Part shown: piece after piece, positions 1 through 9,600 of the stretch
Layout of the letters: the number at the start of each line of letters is the position of its first letter
How positions within the stretch are numbered: position 1 is the first letter of the stretch
Assembly: GCA_025769875.1 (NCBI GenBank)
Contig: JAGFNK010000893.1
Span: 1 to 18,965, forward strand
Origin: Russula earlei
Taxonomy: Eukaryota; Basidiomycota; Agaricomycetes; Russulales; Russulaceae
Length of the DNA stretch: 18,965 nucleotides
Direction: 5' to 3'
The notes under the pieces: model-generated
Database searches by the model: none
What the model was told of the DNA's origin: nothing
What the model saw: the letters and a program-made list of their open reading frames with translations, nothing else
Made by a program: the position numbers and the translations under genes

Positions 1-272
1 TAGTAAACTCGTACTGATGCAGCTCTTGCAACTCACCTCGAAGACTTTACCCCATCCAGCCCTATTTCCGGGAGCGGATGTGCCACGGTGAGTTTGCTGA
101 TTCATCAAGACTGTGTTCATCAAACTGACTAGCACCTCGAACGCCTTGCTGATTTAAAACAACCCAACACACTAATTCTTATTAGCTCGTAGGTCCAGGA
201 AGGTTCGCGAATACCCACCTTCGCCTTCATTATCGGCGGAGCATCTAGCTACCCAATGCGAAGCAAATTCAT
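1..272. other. Left edge, no gene recognised
   Basis: I see no frame with a recognisable product in either direction. A short open stretch on the plus strand (about 18-90) ends in GTGAGT, which would be a fair splice donor, so this could be the tail of an exon entering from outside the window. Nothing else supports that reading. Confidence 0.3.
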
Positions 273-580
273 TCAATGGAGCGAGGACCAGTTGTAAATG
301 CTCTGACGTGACGACAGATAAATATGCCTCAGTCGATTGATTTGACGGGACAGGATTTCCACGAGCCCACCGGCCGTGTCCAAGTCCATCGAACTCAGCA
401 CTTGCCCAAACCTCTCGCCCATGTCCTTTGTTGTAGACAAGGAAAATGCCGCGTGGGACTCTATGATTCCCTTCACCTCATAATCGCCGGCCTGTCTCGT
501 TTGGGTGTAGTACCGGTACAGCCTTGCAAACAGCTTTGCAAGACAGAAAGAATGAGATCTCGATCCTCAGGAAATGTCTC
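273..580 (-). other. Unidentified protein-like fragment (minus strand)
   Basis: Reading the minus strand from about 580, an open frame runs to a stop at 273. Its middle part looks like real protein: helical, mixed polar and aliphatic, around the words TKDMGERFGQVLSSMD and AGGLVEILSRQ. An upstream in-frame portion resembles an amphipathic helix (LAKLFARLYRYYTQTRQ). I do not recognise the family. No start context or splice sites could be fixed. It may be a piece of a regulatory or NLR-type protein pointing away from the NACHT-ankyrin relic, or a chance frame. Confidence 0.25.
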
Positions 581-987
581 TATCACTTCACGTAGTCATC
601 CAAGACTCAGAATCTCCTACGCGATCGCGATCACAGTGGGCGAGTGATAGGTGCACGTGCGGAACGTCACTTCTTTTTATTAAAAGTAACGCACTTTTCA
701 ATATCGTCATCCACGCCGTGCAACGGCGTACACTCGAATACCGCCAACCCAGGCGTGCGCGCCGCAGCGTCTGGCGCAAGTGGAATGAAAAAAGTGCTCT
801 GACACCCCGCGCGCCGCTCCTGCGCACGTCGAACTTTCTCTCGACCCAAATGGCCGTGCCGTCGTTGTCGGGATCGAGCGAGAGCCACAAGCAGTAATCG
901 AACAGAGTAGGGCTGCCCTCATGCGCGCGGAAAGCAGCAAGGAAGGTGCCAGGCGCCCATCGGCGTTCGTGTTGTTCGTGATTCTGG
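581..987. other. Unresolved stretch upstream of the NACHT relic
   Basis: Long open frames occur on both strands but contradict each other and are rich in Arg and Cys, as expected from CpG-rich non-coding DNA. On the minus strand one frame contains DYCLWLSLDPDNDGT and another contains ECTPLHGVDDDIEKC. Neither could be joined into a family I know. The N-terminal NACHT sequence (P-loop) expected just before position 988 is absent, so this stretch may be foreign to the relic. Confidence 0.3.
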
Positions 988-2385
988 GTGATTATAATTC
1001 GACGTACTTTGGAGGAATTACCCGCGACGTTGGATGGCACATACAAACAGACATTACAGGCAATCGATATAGAGAAATGGGCTTATGCCCGTCGTCTATC
1101 CCAATGTCTCGTCGTATCTGTCCGTCGACTTCGAGTCGAGGAACTTGCAGAACTTTTTGCCATCCAACCTAATGAAGAATCAATTCCCCAGTTCAATGCC
1201 CTTGGCGTCCCGAGAAAGCAGAAGAATCTGTGCTGTCGGCTTGTTCTACTCTAATCGCTGTTGTCGATGTCGATGGCAAACGAGTCGCGCAGTTCTCGCA
1301 CTCCTCTGTGAAAGAATACTTGACCTCGAATCGAATCGCAAATTCGGGCCATGTTTCCTACTTTCATATGCCCCCAAAACAGGCACATACTCTCATGGCT
1401 AGAGCTTGCCTCAGCGTACTCCTTCATCTGGACGATGGAATTGACAAAATGAAATTGAAGAATTTCCCCTTGGCATCGTATGCGGCTCAGCACTGGATTG
1501 ACCATGCGCAGTTCGAGAATCGGAGATTGAAGATGGCATGGCATGCCTCTTCGACAATGACAGGCCGCACTTTGCCGCTTGGATCTGGGTGTACGATATA
1601 GATGGAAAACTCCCCAACTCTACCGCACATCCGGAACCACCAGATGCAGTCCCATTGTATTACGTTGCACTCTGTGGTTTCCGTGACACCGCTGAGCGCC
1701 TCATTGATGCCCATCCAGCGGATGTCAATGCTCGGGGCGGAATGCACATGACTCCGGTACATGCTGCTTTGGAAATGGGTCATCTGAATATCGCGCTGCT
1801 CTTGGTGGAGCATGGTGCTGACGTGACGGGTCGTGACAGCTTGCGTCAGACTCCATTACACATAGCATCGCGACAGGGTTACGACGACATCGTGCGGCGA
1901 TTAATCGACCTCGGCGCAGATCCGAACGCCAAGATGGCATGGGAGGAGACGTCGTTACATGCAGCGTCTGCAGGCGGTAAAGTGAAGGCCGCAGAGGTGC
2001 TACTGGATCGTGGCGCGGACGTGAACCAAGCGAGTGGTATCCTTTTCACACCACTGCATACCGCTTCGAAATACGGCCACGACCGGGTCGTCAGGCTACT
2101 ACTCGTTCACGGCGCTGAAATAAAGGTCTTGTCCCGGCCAGGTTGCCTTGCACATCGCGGCAATCGCGGGAAACCCCAAGGTTGCAGAGGTCCTGCTCAA
2201 GTATGGCCTGGATCTACACGCCCAAGACGACGATGGTTTAACTCCTCTCCGATTAGCAATGATGTATAAACACGGGCAGATTGTGCGATTGCTCTCGGAG
2301 CATGCCGAGAAGGTCGTATGGCGGGTACGATCATGGGATCACCCAAGCGGGTGAGATTCTGGAGGCAGATAGCCCGTTCTTGTAG
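988..2385 (+). pseudogene. NACHT-ankyrin (NLR-type) gene relic, 5' truncated and frameshifted
   Basis: Fungal NLR proteins sense non-self or stress through a NACHT NTPase plus a repeat domain. Only the part after the NTPase core is left here. About 1000-1200 encodes the helical region that follows NACHT (LEELPATLDGTYKQTLQ, then LRVEELAELFAI). About 1230-1330 gives the segment with VLSACSTLIAVVDVDG and QFSHSSVKEYLT. From about 1660 to 2290 come roughly six ankyrin repeats (TPVHAALEMGHLNIALLL, TPLHIASRQGYDDIV, TPLHTASKYGHDRVV, LHIAAIAGNPKVAEVLL). Homologous sense runs through three frames, with breaks near 1200, 1521, 2140 and 2315; the last frame ends in TAG at 2383-2385. The P-loop and effector part are missing. 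The family assignment is strong; the domain order, not a search, supports it. It is not expected to make a functional receptor. Confidence 0.85.
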
Positions 2386-3016
2386 GGTATACAACAATGC
2401 ACACACATTTTCGCCATCGGGTGTGCGAGTCGGGCATCTGCCGAAGGGATATCACAACGCGGTTCGATACTTTGGAGTGAATCCGGCCTCACTTTTCAGT
2501 TACATATTGAGCGCGACGTTTTGTGTAGTCCGAGTAGCTGATTGTTGGATGCATGTCTCAGTATTAGTCTGCAGTTATATCAAAAAATCACAAAGTTGTT
2601 ACTTGATCACGGTGCAGCTGGCCGGCGGGCACAGATGGAGATGGCCATGACGTTGCATCTGGTAGAGAAGAAGAATAGGTTGTTTCCTCAAGTACCCCCA
2701 CCCATGACATACACAACGCATTGGGTCGCCAGATCACATCGAGATCAGAGCACTCCACTGAGGATCGGGTTCAGTTTCCGAGCGTGGGGTGTATGCAAGT
2801 GGCTTTACGTTTCCGTGTCATTCTGGAGTGCATGAATACACAATGCAGTACTGGTGTCTATGAATTGCAATTGACATAGACATGAGTCGGAGGCACGAAA
2901 ACGAAATGCTTACGAGTAGTTTGACGAGATGATATGAGATTATTGTTACCCTAAATGTTCGTCAGGAGCACTTGGAATATTTTACTTTTATTGTCTGTTA
3001 AGTTGACTATAAGTGG
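2386..3016. other. Gap between the relic and the transposon; possible ankyrin scrap
   Basis: No intact gene. At about 2570-2640 (+) the frame reads QKITKLLLDHGAAGRRA, which resembles the second helix and loop of an ankyrin repeat. It may be a detached tail of the preceding NACHT-ankyrin relic. The rest (2700-3016) becomes AT-richer and shows nothing recognisable before the transposon target site. Confidence 0.3.
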
Positions 3017-3024
3017 ACTTGACC
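3017..3024. repeat. Left target-site duplication of the hAT element (8 bp)
   Basis: The octamer ACTTGACC lies directly outside the left terminal inverted repeat and recurs exactly at 7349-7356 outside the right one. An 8-bp target duplication is the hallmark of hAT superfamily insertions. Confidence 0.93.
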
Positions 3025-3036
3025 TAAGGCTCCAAC
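3025..3036 (+). repeat. Left terminal inverted repeat of the hAT element
   Basis: TAAGGCTCCAAC is the exact reverse complement of 7337-7348. It starts immediately after the target-site duplication. Confidence 0.93.
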
Positions 3037-3075
3037 CATATAGTATATGTATACGGCCAGCGGCGTAAATATACA

Positions 3076-3135
3076 TATACAGTTGCCTACTATCTATATA
3101 CACTATATATACAGTTATACGGTTGTTTATACAGT
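3076..3135 (+). repeat. Left subterminal motif cluster (TATACAGT x3)
   Basis: TATACAGT occurs at 3076-3083, 3108-3115 and 3128-3135, all in the same orientation, within AT-rich DNA just inside the left inverted repeat. Subterminal repeats bind the BED finger of the transposase in well-studied hAT elements. That role here is inferred from position and repetition. Confidence 0.7.
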
Positions 3136-3151
3136 TATTGTATTACAAAAT

Positions 3152-6100
3152 CTACTGAGCAGAGCCATGCTTTTTTCGTGGTGGTTTCGGCTCGTTCACA
3201 TCCAAGAGTCCCTCCCGGATCCATACCTTTGATAACAGAGCTTCTGAGATGGTCTCTGCCTTCAGCGATGACCGTAGATCTGTGCAAATGTGGCGTGACT
3301 TCGAGAACACTCGTTCAACTGAGACACTCGTTGCTGGAATAGCAAAGAAATCTCTTGCCATGCGAGCAGGTGTAGAGAAGGACTGTGCGTTTTTCTGAAA
3401 ACAAATGAGCTTAGTAGACCAACAACTGAATATCACAATAACCATACCTTGTACCATTGCAGAGGGTTGTCGATGTCGCCCTGGCCCCCTTCAAATTTGA
3501 AATATTGTCGGATCTCCTCCATCATGTTGTCTTCTGATCGCTCAGTGGGTAACGTGGCTGTGATTTCAACATCGCATACATCTGCGAGCCAGCTACCTGC
3601 ACTTGAATTTCCATGCTTCGATGGAGATGTCTCTGGCAGTTCACAATCGTCTGACACCGAGTTATTGTAGTACTCCTGTGCAACGTATATGAACAACGTC
3701 TCAGCCTTTTCAACAGCTAGCCTTTCCGCGGCAGCCTTTTGTGGTCCTCAGAGGTCCTGTGAAACAGTATGCTTGAACCACTCTGCTCGAAAGAATGGAT
3801 GGAGAACTGCCATCAAGAATTTTTGAGTAAGATATCAAATTCAGACACTAGACTGCGAACCCATTGCGATAGTGTAGAACTGGTTGTTCTTGGCCAGTGC
3901 CCTGTACTTTAAGAGCTTGCCCTGTCCTGCCAGTGCAGCGCGTCGTAGAGCTGGACTATATGTTGCTCCTTTGGATACCTTGACCAGATGACGATCCATC
4001 TTCTCGTATGCTGGAAGGACAAATGGGATTGTTGGGATTGATGCCCGTGACATTTGCAGCATAACCCAGGTAAAAACCTATTATTTACAATCAGTTGTGT
4101 CTTAAAGTTCGAAAGAAAGGGGCGTGCCTCAAGAACATCAGCTAGCTGTTCCAACAATGTCCAGTCAGCTGGCGAAAGAATACATCCATGAAGACTCGGG
4201 GAGTGGAAGACCCATGCATTGACGGCCTACACCGAAACTTAACTTGAGACAAAAATATGTATGGCCCATGGTGTGCTTACCTCCTTCAGTAACAGCGCGC
4301 GACGAATCATCGCATGTGTATAATTCCATCGTGTTCGAACATCCCGAACCACCATAAGGCGAGCGCGTGCTTTCTTCTCTAGACTGCCAGCATATTTCTC
4401 GTGCGTGAGCTTGCGGAATTTGGCACGGCGCTGAGGTGATGATACAATCTTTGTTGTTACAAAGCGCAGCTAGACAAAGGGCTGAATAAGTGCAGACCAA
4501 TAAATCAGGAGACAAATTGAATACCCGTTTTAGCGGGCTGCTATGCTGAATATCTTCGATTGCCTTCTCCTCTGTGATATCGAGGACTTCATCTCCATCT
4601 GCATCCACTGCCTCCAAATCCACGTTCTCATACTCCATTGCAATATGATCCTCATCACCGTCTGGGTCATAGTGTATTGATGACTCTTTGTGAAGAAGAA
4701 AGTAGTCATTATTGTCAGGGGAATCCGCCTCGTCCATCGCTGCTAAAAATGCCTGAACAACAAGATTCACCACATGTGCAATGCACCGGATGTGCATGTC
4801 TGGGGTATAGGGAACATTGTACTTTTCCAGGATTATTTGCCCAGCAACTTCAATTATAATGTCGTTGACAGAAGCATTGTCAGGTTGTCAAACTAATCAT
4901 GTAGAGATCACCCATGTAAATCGTAGAATGTTTGACAGCGAAACAAAAAGACATATCTTATCAAGACCACCGCGTTTGCGTACGCTATCCACGAAAGCCT
5001 TTCCTGCATATAAGCCTTCGTGCTCCTTGTCCTGAAGAGGAGCGAAGTCTATGACATGCTGGATGAGTTCCCAGTCATCGTTCACAAAGGAGCCAATAGT
5101 GCAGGCAAATGTATAAACCATTTGCCGCGTAGTCCAAGTGTCCGTTGCATATGCAATTCTCGACTTTACATTCTAAAGCACATTAACAGATAGAAGCCAA
5201 CTGAAACAGGAGAGGACGTACCACAAACTCACGAACAACCTTCCCATGTAGTTCAAGAAATATCTTGCCCAGTTGATTCCTGACTGTTGTATCGCTCGGA
5301 AGGATAAACTTGACCTTCAAATATTTGAAGAGAATATCAAGCGACGGTGCTTCGCCTGTTGTCCAAGGGAGGCTCTCATCAAGTATCCACGCAGAGAAGA
5401 GTCGAAGGAACCCCTTTTGAGTTGGCATGATGGCCGGGTTGAGTTCGCCTGCTTTAAGATATTCGGCCATAAGGTCAGCACTCTGCTTGATATTCAAGCG
5501 AGCGCGAGTGAAGGGCTGGTCGCTAGCACATGGCACTTCGCGATCAGTTTTCTTGCACTCGGAGGCATGGCTAGCAAGGTTATTAAGCTTTGGCAGCTTC
5601 GGTTCATCATCAAATGTCATGTCCTTGTCGCTGACAGTCCGTACAACTGAACGGAGACTAGAGACAGAATGTCAATCACACCGCACATAGGTAAACAACA
5701 TAAACGTACCACGGGCAATACTTGCACTTAAACTCCCATCGCAAAGAACGATCCTTGGTCAAAACAGGAACCGGGTCATGAAAGTGCTGCAAACTTCCAT
5801 TTGCTGGCCCACGGCGAGCACCCTGACTTTGCTCCTGAACCTCAAGGGCTTGAAGAGCAGACCGGCCATCAGATTCATCAGTCTCGATATCCAGTGGGTC
5901 AATCGCCTGATCCTGTCTTCCTTTTCACCGTGGCACTATCCTTCCCCACTGCCTTCTTCATGTTTGTCTTTGTCACGCCTTTTCCCTTTGCAGTGGTTTT
6001 CGCCTGTTATTTTTGTCAGTACAGGAAAGAAAAGTAAGATATATGTATATGCTAACACCTACCTTGTGAGCGACAACTCCCGGCGGATGTTTCACTTGCT

Positions 6101-6805
6101 AAACAAAGTTTGATTAATGGAAATCCAGTACCGTCTTTAATTCACAAACCAGCCTTTCCCCTAAGTTGGTGTGCTCCGTCTCCTCTTCGCCTTGACTGTT
6201 AAAAACATCGGTAGGCGACTTTGGCTCTGGGCGTGGTCGCTTTGGAGGTGCGTAGTCTAAATCTGTGTCCTCGTCTTCCTCTTCCACAGCAGATGTTCTT
6301 CGCTTGAGTGCCGGAATGGTCAATGTGAGCTTTGTCTTTGGGTTTGTGTGTTCGCTGGGTGTACGGACATTAGTAATGAGAATAAATATTAGTTCGAGTC
6401 GAGTACATACCTCAAGTATCGAACTTCAGTGAGGAGCCTATCTAGTTTTATCTTCGTTGGCTCCCAAAGCAGATTGCCAGCTCGGACAGCATTTGCAGCA
6501 TACTGAACGACCATGTCCATTCCAAATGGACCTCTCTTGACATTGAGGAGACGGCCATTCTCGCGTAGGTCCTCACCAAAAAGCGCATCCATTCGACGGT
6601 TAAAAACAGGCCATTGGTCGTCTGGATCCTCAGATTCGGGAATGTTGTTAAATACAGTGGCAATACGGCCATCTTCAGTTGCAGAAGGAACACTTGAGGG
6701 TAAAGATGACACAAGAGCTTTTAAGTGTTTGAGTTGATCTTCCACAGTAGTCCGTGCCGATGATACAGACATGATGAAGTTAGATGGCCTCATTCTGAGT
6801 CTCAA
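3152..6805 (-). pseudogene. hAT transposase (BED finger, RNase-H fold, C-terminal dimerisation domain), disrupted
   Basis: The enzyme would excise and reinsert the element. I read twelve exons: 6805-6411, 6354-6150, 6098-6063, 6003-5710, 5657-5222, 5172-4955, 4892-4525, 4469-4281, 4226-4128, 4077-3861, 3806-3448 and 3394-3152, about 1,018 codons if the breaks are ignored. Residues 1-300 are an unidentified N-terminal domain plus a Lys/Pro-rich linker (PPKRPRPEPKSP). The BED finger follows (CKYC, then HASEC, around residues 304-344). The first catalytic Asp is in YATDTWTT (codon 5142-5140) and the second in DNASVND (4881-4879). Then come CIAHVVNLVVQ, TRWNYT, and the C-terminal dimerisation domain (FAIPATSVSVERVFSKSR). 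Damage: one extra base at 5911-5928 and one at 4879-4886, no GT at the exon 6 donor (about 4955), and an in-frame TGA at 3750-3748. The exon 9 intron has a GC donor. ATG alternatives are at 6793 and 6772. Confidence 0.9.
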
Positions 6806-7336
6806 AGAAGGTGCAGGTCACAAAGACCAAGATTTTTGAATGCGACTTATAAATTACAACCCCTACCGCTACTGCTTCGTATGTAGTTGCCTATGCTTCA
6901 TCAACTGACGGATCCTTTCTGTAAAGAAGGTTAATGGCTGGTTGTCAAGCACACATCATGATAACTCACTCCCATTGATTTTTGTGCCAGCCAGAGACCA
7001 TGTACGAGCACGACCATGCACTGTTGTCCATAGGAGGTCTATATGAGAGTAATGGCTTCAATGTTGTACGAGAAAATGGGTTCTGGCAGCTGGCAACGAA
7101 GGTGGGAAAAACATTGACAATTGCCGAATATATTACATGTCAATGCCTGCGAGTCACTGCGAGAAGCAGACCCATTGATGCTCTTACTTAACTGCATGAG
7201 TGAAGTAACTGTCTATAACTGTCTAAACAACTATATACCGTATATTTACTGTATACCTGACTTTCAGCTTGGAGGGTATACATATACATATACATATACA
7301 GTATTTACCGTATATATACAGTAAATAGATAATACA
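6806..7336. other. Untranslated right arm of the hAT element
   Basis: This is the region upstream of the transposase start and should hold its promoter. An open frame at 6982-7191 (+) has no family resemblance and lies inside the element, so I treat it as chance. The last 150 bases are very AT-rich with tandem ATATAC units (about 7278-7300). Confidence 0.6.
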
Positions 7337-7338
7337 GT
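7248..7338 (+). repeat. Right subterminal motif cluster (TATACAGT)
   Basis: TATACAGT occurs at 7295-7302 and 7315-7322, a one-mismatch copy AATACAGT at 7331-7338 runs into the right inverted repeat, and an inverted copy ACTGTATA lies at 7248-7255. These mirror the left-end cluster and are likely transposase binding sites (inferred). Confidence 0.65.
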
Positions 7339-7348
7339 TGGAGCCTTA
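7337..7348 (-). repeat. Right terminal inverted repeat of the hAT element
   Basis: GTTGGAGCCTTA is the exact complement of the left repeat at 3025-3036 and is followed at once by the second copy of the target duplication. Confidence 0.93.
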
Positions 7349-7356
7349 ACTTGACC
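7349..7356. repeat. Right target-site duplication of the hAT element (8 bp)
   Basis: ACTTGACC, identical to 3017-3024. The pre-insertion site can be inferred as a single copy of this octamer joining 3016 to 7357. Confidence 0.93.
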
Positions 7357-7959
7357 TGTCGTGTCAATTTCACCTGCGTTACACCATCAGTTCCGCACAA
7401 CTTCCTGATCTCTGCATGATCGACACCTAAGCTTCGTTAAATCAAACTTAATTGTGTCGAAAACGAAACACTCTCTGCTCTGATTCAATGCATCGTTCCG
7501 GTGTCAAGTCTCCCTCACTCCCCAAGTTCCAGGCCATGCGTGTGGCTTCTTTCCATTATTGTCGTGACATCCTACGCAGCATCATGATTCTGGGTTCTCG
7601 TCATCGGTTCTATTCATCCAACTGTATACCCTTTAATGAAAAAAGCGGTCAGCTTCCGGGCTTCACGACAGACGTCACTTGAGAGCACGGTTGTTCGGTC
7701 GACTCTTAAGTTCGTGGCTGCCGCGGCGCAATCAAAACATCATGTTACAGAAGCTTTAGGAGCACATGGCTGATCGTTGACTCGGACTGCTACCGCTACT
7801 CCCGGGCCCACGCGACAGCGTCGTCACGGAAGCATGCATCCCAGGAAGACCGTACGTTCTACAAGTCAAGGCATTAAAGATCAACGTACCGTTTGATAAA
7901 CCCACTGGCAAACTTCTCTTCCTTGTCTTATAGTATCCCACCCTTTGTTTCTCAGCCGT
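7357..7959 (+). promoter_or_regulatory. 5' flank of membrane-gene copy 1 (duplicated promoter region)
   Basis: From 7490 on, this stretch is similar to 13377-13793, beginning with the shared 17-mer GCATCGTTCCGGTGTCA (7490-7506 and 13377-13393). Matching patches (for example ATTAAAGATCAACG against ATTTAAAGATCAATGG) and a pyrimidine-rich stretch before the ATG suggest the promoter was duplicated with the gene. The hAT element inserted about 600 bases upstream of the ATG, just outside the duplicated block. Confidence 0.55.
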
Positions 7960-9600
7960 ATGACCAACTTTGGCGACCCCGTTGTATTTCTACAGGATGC
8001 GGGTGCGCATGCTTGTGGAATCGGACACTGGAGATCGGAAGATCTAACGAACCTGTCTCTCAACAGTGGCACTCAAAAATTTCTGGCACGTTCTAAACGG
8101 TCTCTACATGTAGGTCCGGGTTGCTGCGATGCCCTCTCGCTCTCACCCCTCACTTCAAGTTGGGAGTTCTTCACAACGCTTGACTACGAGTGGGATATGC
8201 TCCGACGGCGTCGCCCCTACCGGTGGACGATATGGGTCCGTAACTTTCTCTCGTCGCCCAGGCTGGAGAACGGCGTTGAACGATCTCATCGATAGATATA
8301 CTCACTTACGCGTGCAACCGCCCTTGCCTCCGTGATCGTTAACTTCATCAATATGGACATGACGACTGCAATAAACTGTCAGGTAGACCACGTCTCCCGA
8401 GTCTGCGTCATCACATCGGTATTCTGATCGTCTTCAATCCTGAGGTCTCGACTACTTCCAACCTTGTGAGTCCTCTGTGATATTCTCCCACCTTCGAGCA
8501 TTCCACGGGGGAAACAACGGTCTCATTTTTCCAGATCTTTAGCTACATAAGCGTTGCCACCGCTTCACTCTTGATTGTACTTCGTGTGTACGTCAACTGC
8601 TTTCTATGCGAATGGCATCTTTCCCAACCCGGCATTCGTCGAAACTTTCAGCGTTGCGATTTGGAACAGAAACAAGACAATTATTATCGTCTCGGCCAGT
8701 TTATGGGCCATCAGTGTTGCAGTCATGATCCGAGGCAAGTCCCATTCCGTCCCCGTCACACAGATGGTCGACATTCTCTTCCCCACGTGATTATCATCAG
8801 GGATTGTGCAGGTAGATAATCACCTGCTCTTGTCACTCGAGACTCAACCACCTGCAGCTCCGCGCTGTATGGGATCCGGCTCTGGAAGTCTGCTTCGTGC
8901 TGAATACCGAGATAAACAAACTCAGCATCATCGGAATTCTCATCACTGACGTCGTCTTGTCTCTGACCATGCTCGGCGGATTGCTCGGCTTACGCCGTCT
9001 CGGTGGAGGCACACTTGGCATCGGACGTCTCCTCTGGAATCAGGTGGGATAGTGGCAGCCCCCTCGTCTGTGTACGTTATCTGCTGACCTATTCCGTGTT
9101 CATAAGGGTGTCATTTGGCTCGTAATTGCCATCATCGCAGAGGTCCCCACCGACGGTAAGTCCTGTACATCGTCACGTCACTGCTTCAATGACATTGTAA
9201 CGTTGCAGATATTCATTATACTGAATCTGAACGGTAATGTCGCTTCCTTTCCAGTGGTTGCCAGTCCGATTTATGCTCTAAAAAACCAGCTCCGTTCAAC
9301 GTCGTACGTCGTCGTCTTCAAGCAGGGAAGGCTCTAATGTCGTTCTGCAATGTAGATGTTTCAGCATCCAGCAGTGATCACATTGACAATCGCCGCAACA
9401 CGGATACACCGCTCTCTAACAGACTTCACCTCTGGATCGGCCGACATGTGCGACAGTCTTCTTCCCTCACTCTCTATTCTCCAACGCTCACGACTGTCGA
9501 CGACTCCAAAAGCATATCTCGATGCCTCCGGGGTATGAAGGAGAACTTCTCTGCACCAATGCCAGCGAATCGGATCGAGGGTGACAGTAAACACTGCCCA
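7490..9600 (+). repeat. Segmental duplication, copy A (partner 13377-15420)
   Basis: Promoter, exons and introns of the membrane-protein gene match 13377-15420 in the same order and orientation, about 5.8 kb apart. Similarity is patchy in the 5' half and very high around 9209-9388. The aminopeptidase gene lies between the copies. Confidence 0.85.
7960..9538 (+). pseudogene. Multi-pass membrane protein, DUF6533-like family, copy 1 (broken)
   Basis: Paralogue of the gene at 13794-15508, a seven-helix-like agaricomycete family of unknown function. Exons read 7960-8002, 8067-8109, 8160-8235, 8296-8382, 8445-8465, 8535-8587, 8652-8734, 8801-8811, 8858-9043, 9107-9155, 9209-9307 and 9356-9538. Family words are conserved: WEFFTTLDYEWDMLRRRRPY, SLTRATALASVIVNF, IFSYISVATASLLIVLR and LGGGTLGIGRLLWNQ. 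Exon 10 is 49 bases where copy 2 has 48, in the run GGTCCCCACC. This puts exon 11 out of frame and gives a stop within ten codons. Exon 12 has a further 5-base length difference (about 9464-9490) that truncates the tail. Introns 1-9 and their phases still work, so the loss is recent or a sequence error. The intron after exon 7 uses a GC donor (GCAAGT). Confidence 0.75.

Larger units (their letters stand above)
3025..7348 (-). mobile_element. hAT-superfamily DNA transposon, full length, 4,324 bp
   Basis: Both ends are exact: 12-bp terminal inverted repeats (TAAGGCTCCAAC at 3025-3036 and its complement at 7337-7348) flanked by the perfect 8-bp duplication ACTTGACC. Inside is one gene, a BED-finger hAT transposase on the minus strand (3152-6805). 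Both ends carry AT-rich subterminal sequence with repeated TATACAGT motifs. hAT elements move by cut-and-paste using an RNase-H-fold transposase. The intact ends and target duplication point to a fairly recent insertion. The transposase frame is broken, so this copy looks unable to move on its own but could still be mobilised by an active relative. Confidence 0.95.

Noticed and set aside
588..1046. 152-codon minus-strand frame opposite the NACHT relic start
   Set aside because: Arg-rich, overlaps sense sequence of the NACHT relic, and neighbouring frames look equally plausible; probably a shadow of CpG-rich DNA.
6982..7191. 69-codon plus-strand frame inside the transposon right arm
   Set aside because: No family resemblance, lies upstream of the transposase start within the element and ends in AT-rich subterminal DNA.
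7275..7300. ATATAC tandem units as a separate microsatellite or CRISPR-like array
   Set aside because: They belong to the AT-rich subterminal region of the hAT element; no spacers, and the unit is too short.
8571..8819. Frames running through introns of the membrane genes (also 14229-14651)
   Set aside because: They read the coding exons out of phase and cross clear GT/GC...AG borders.
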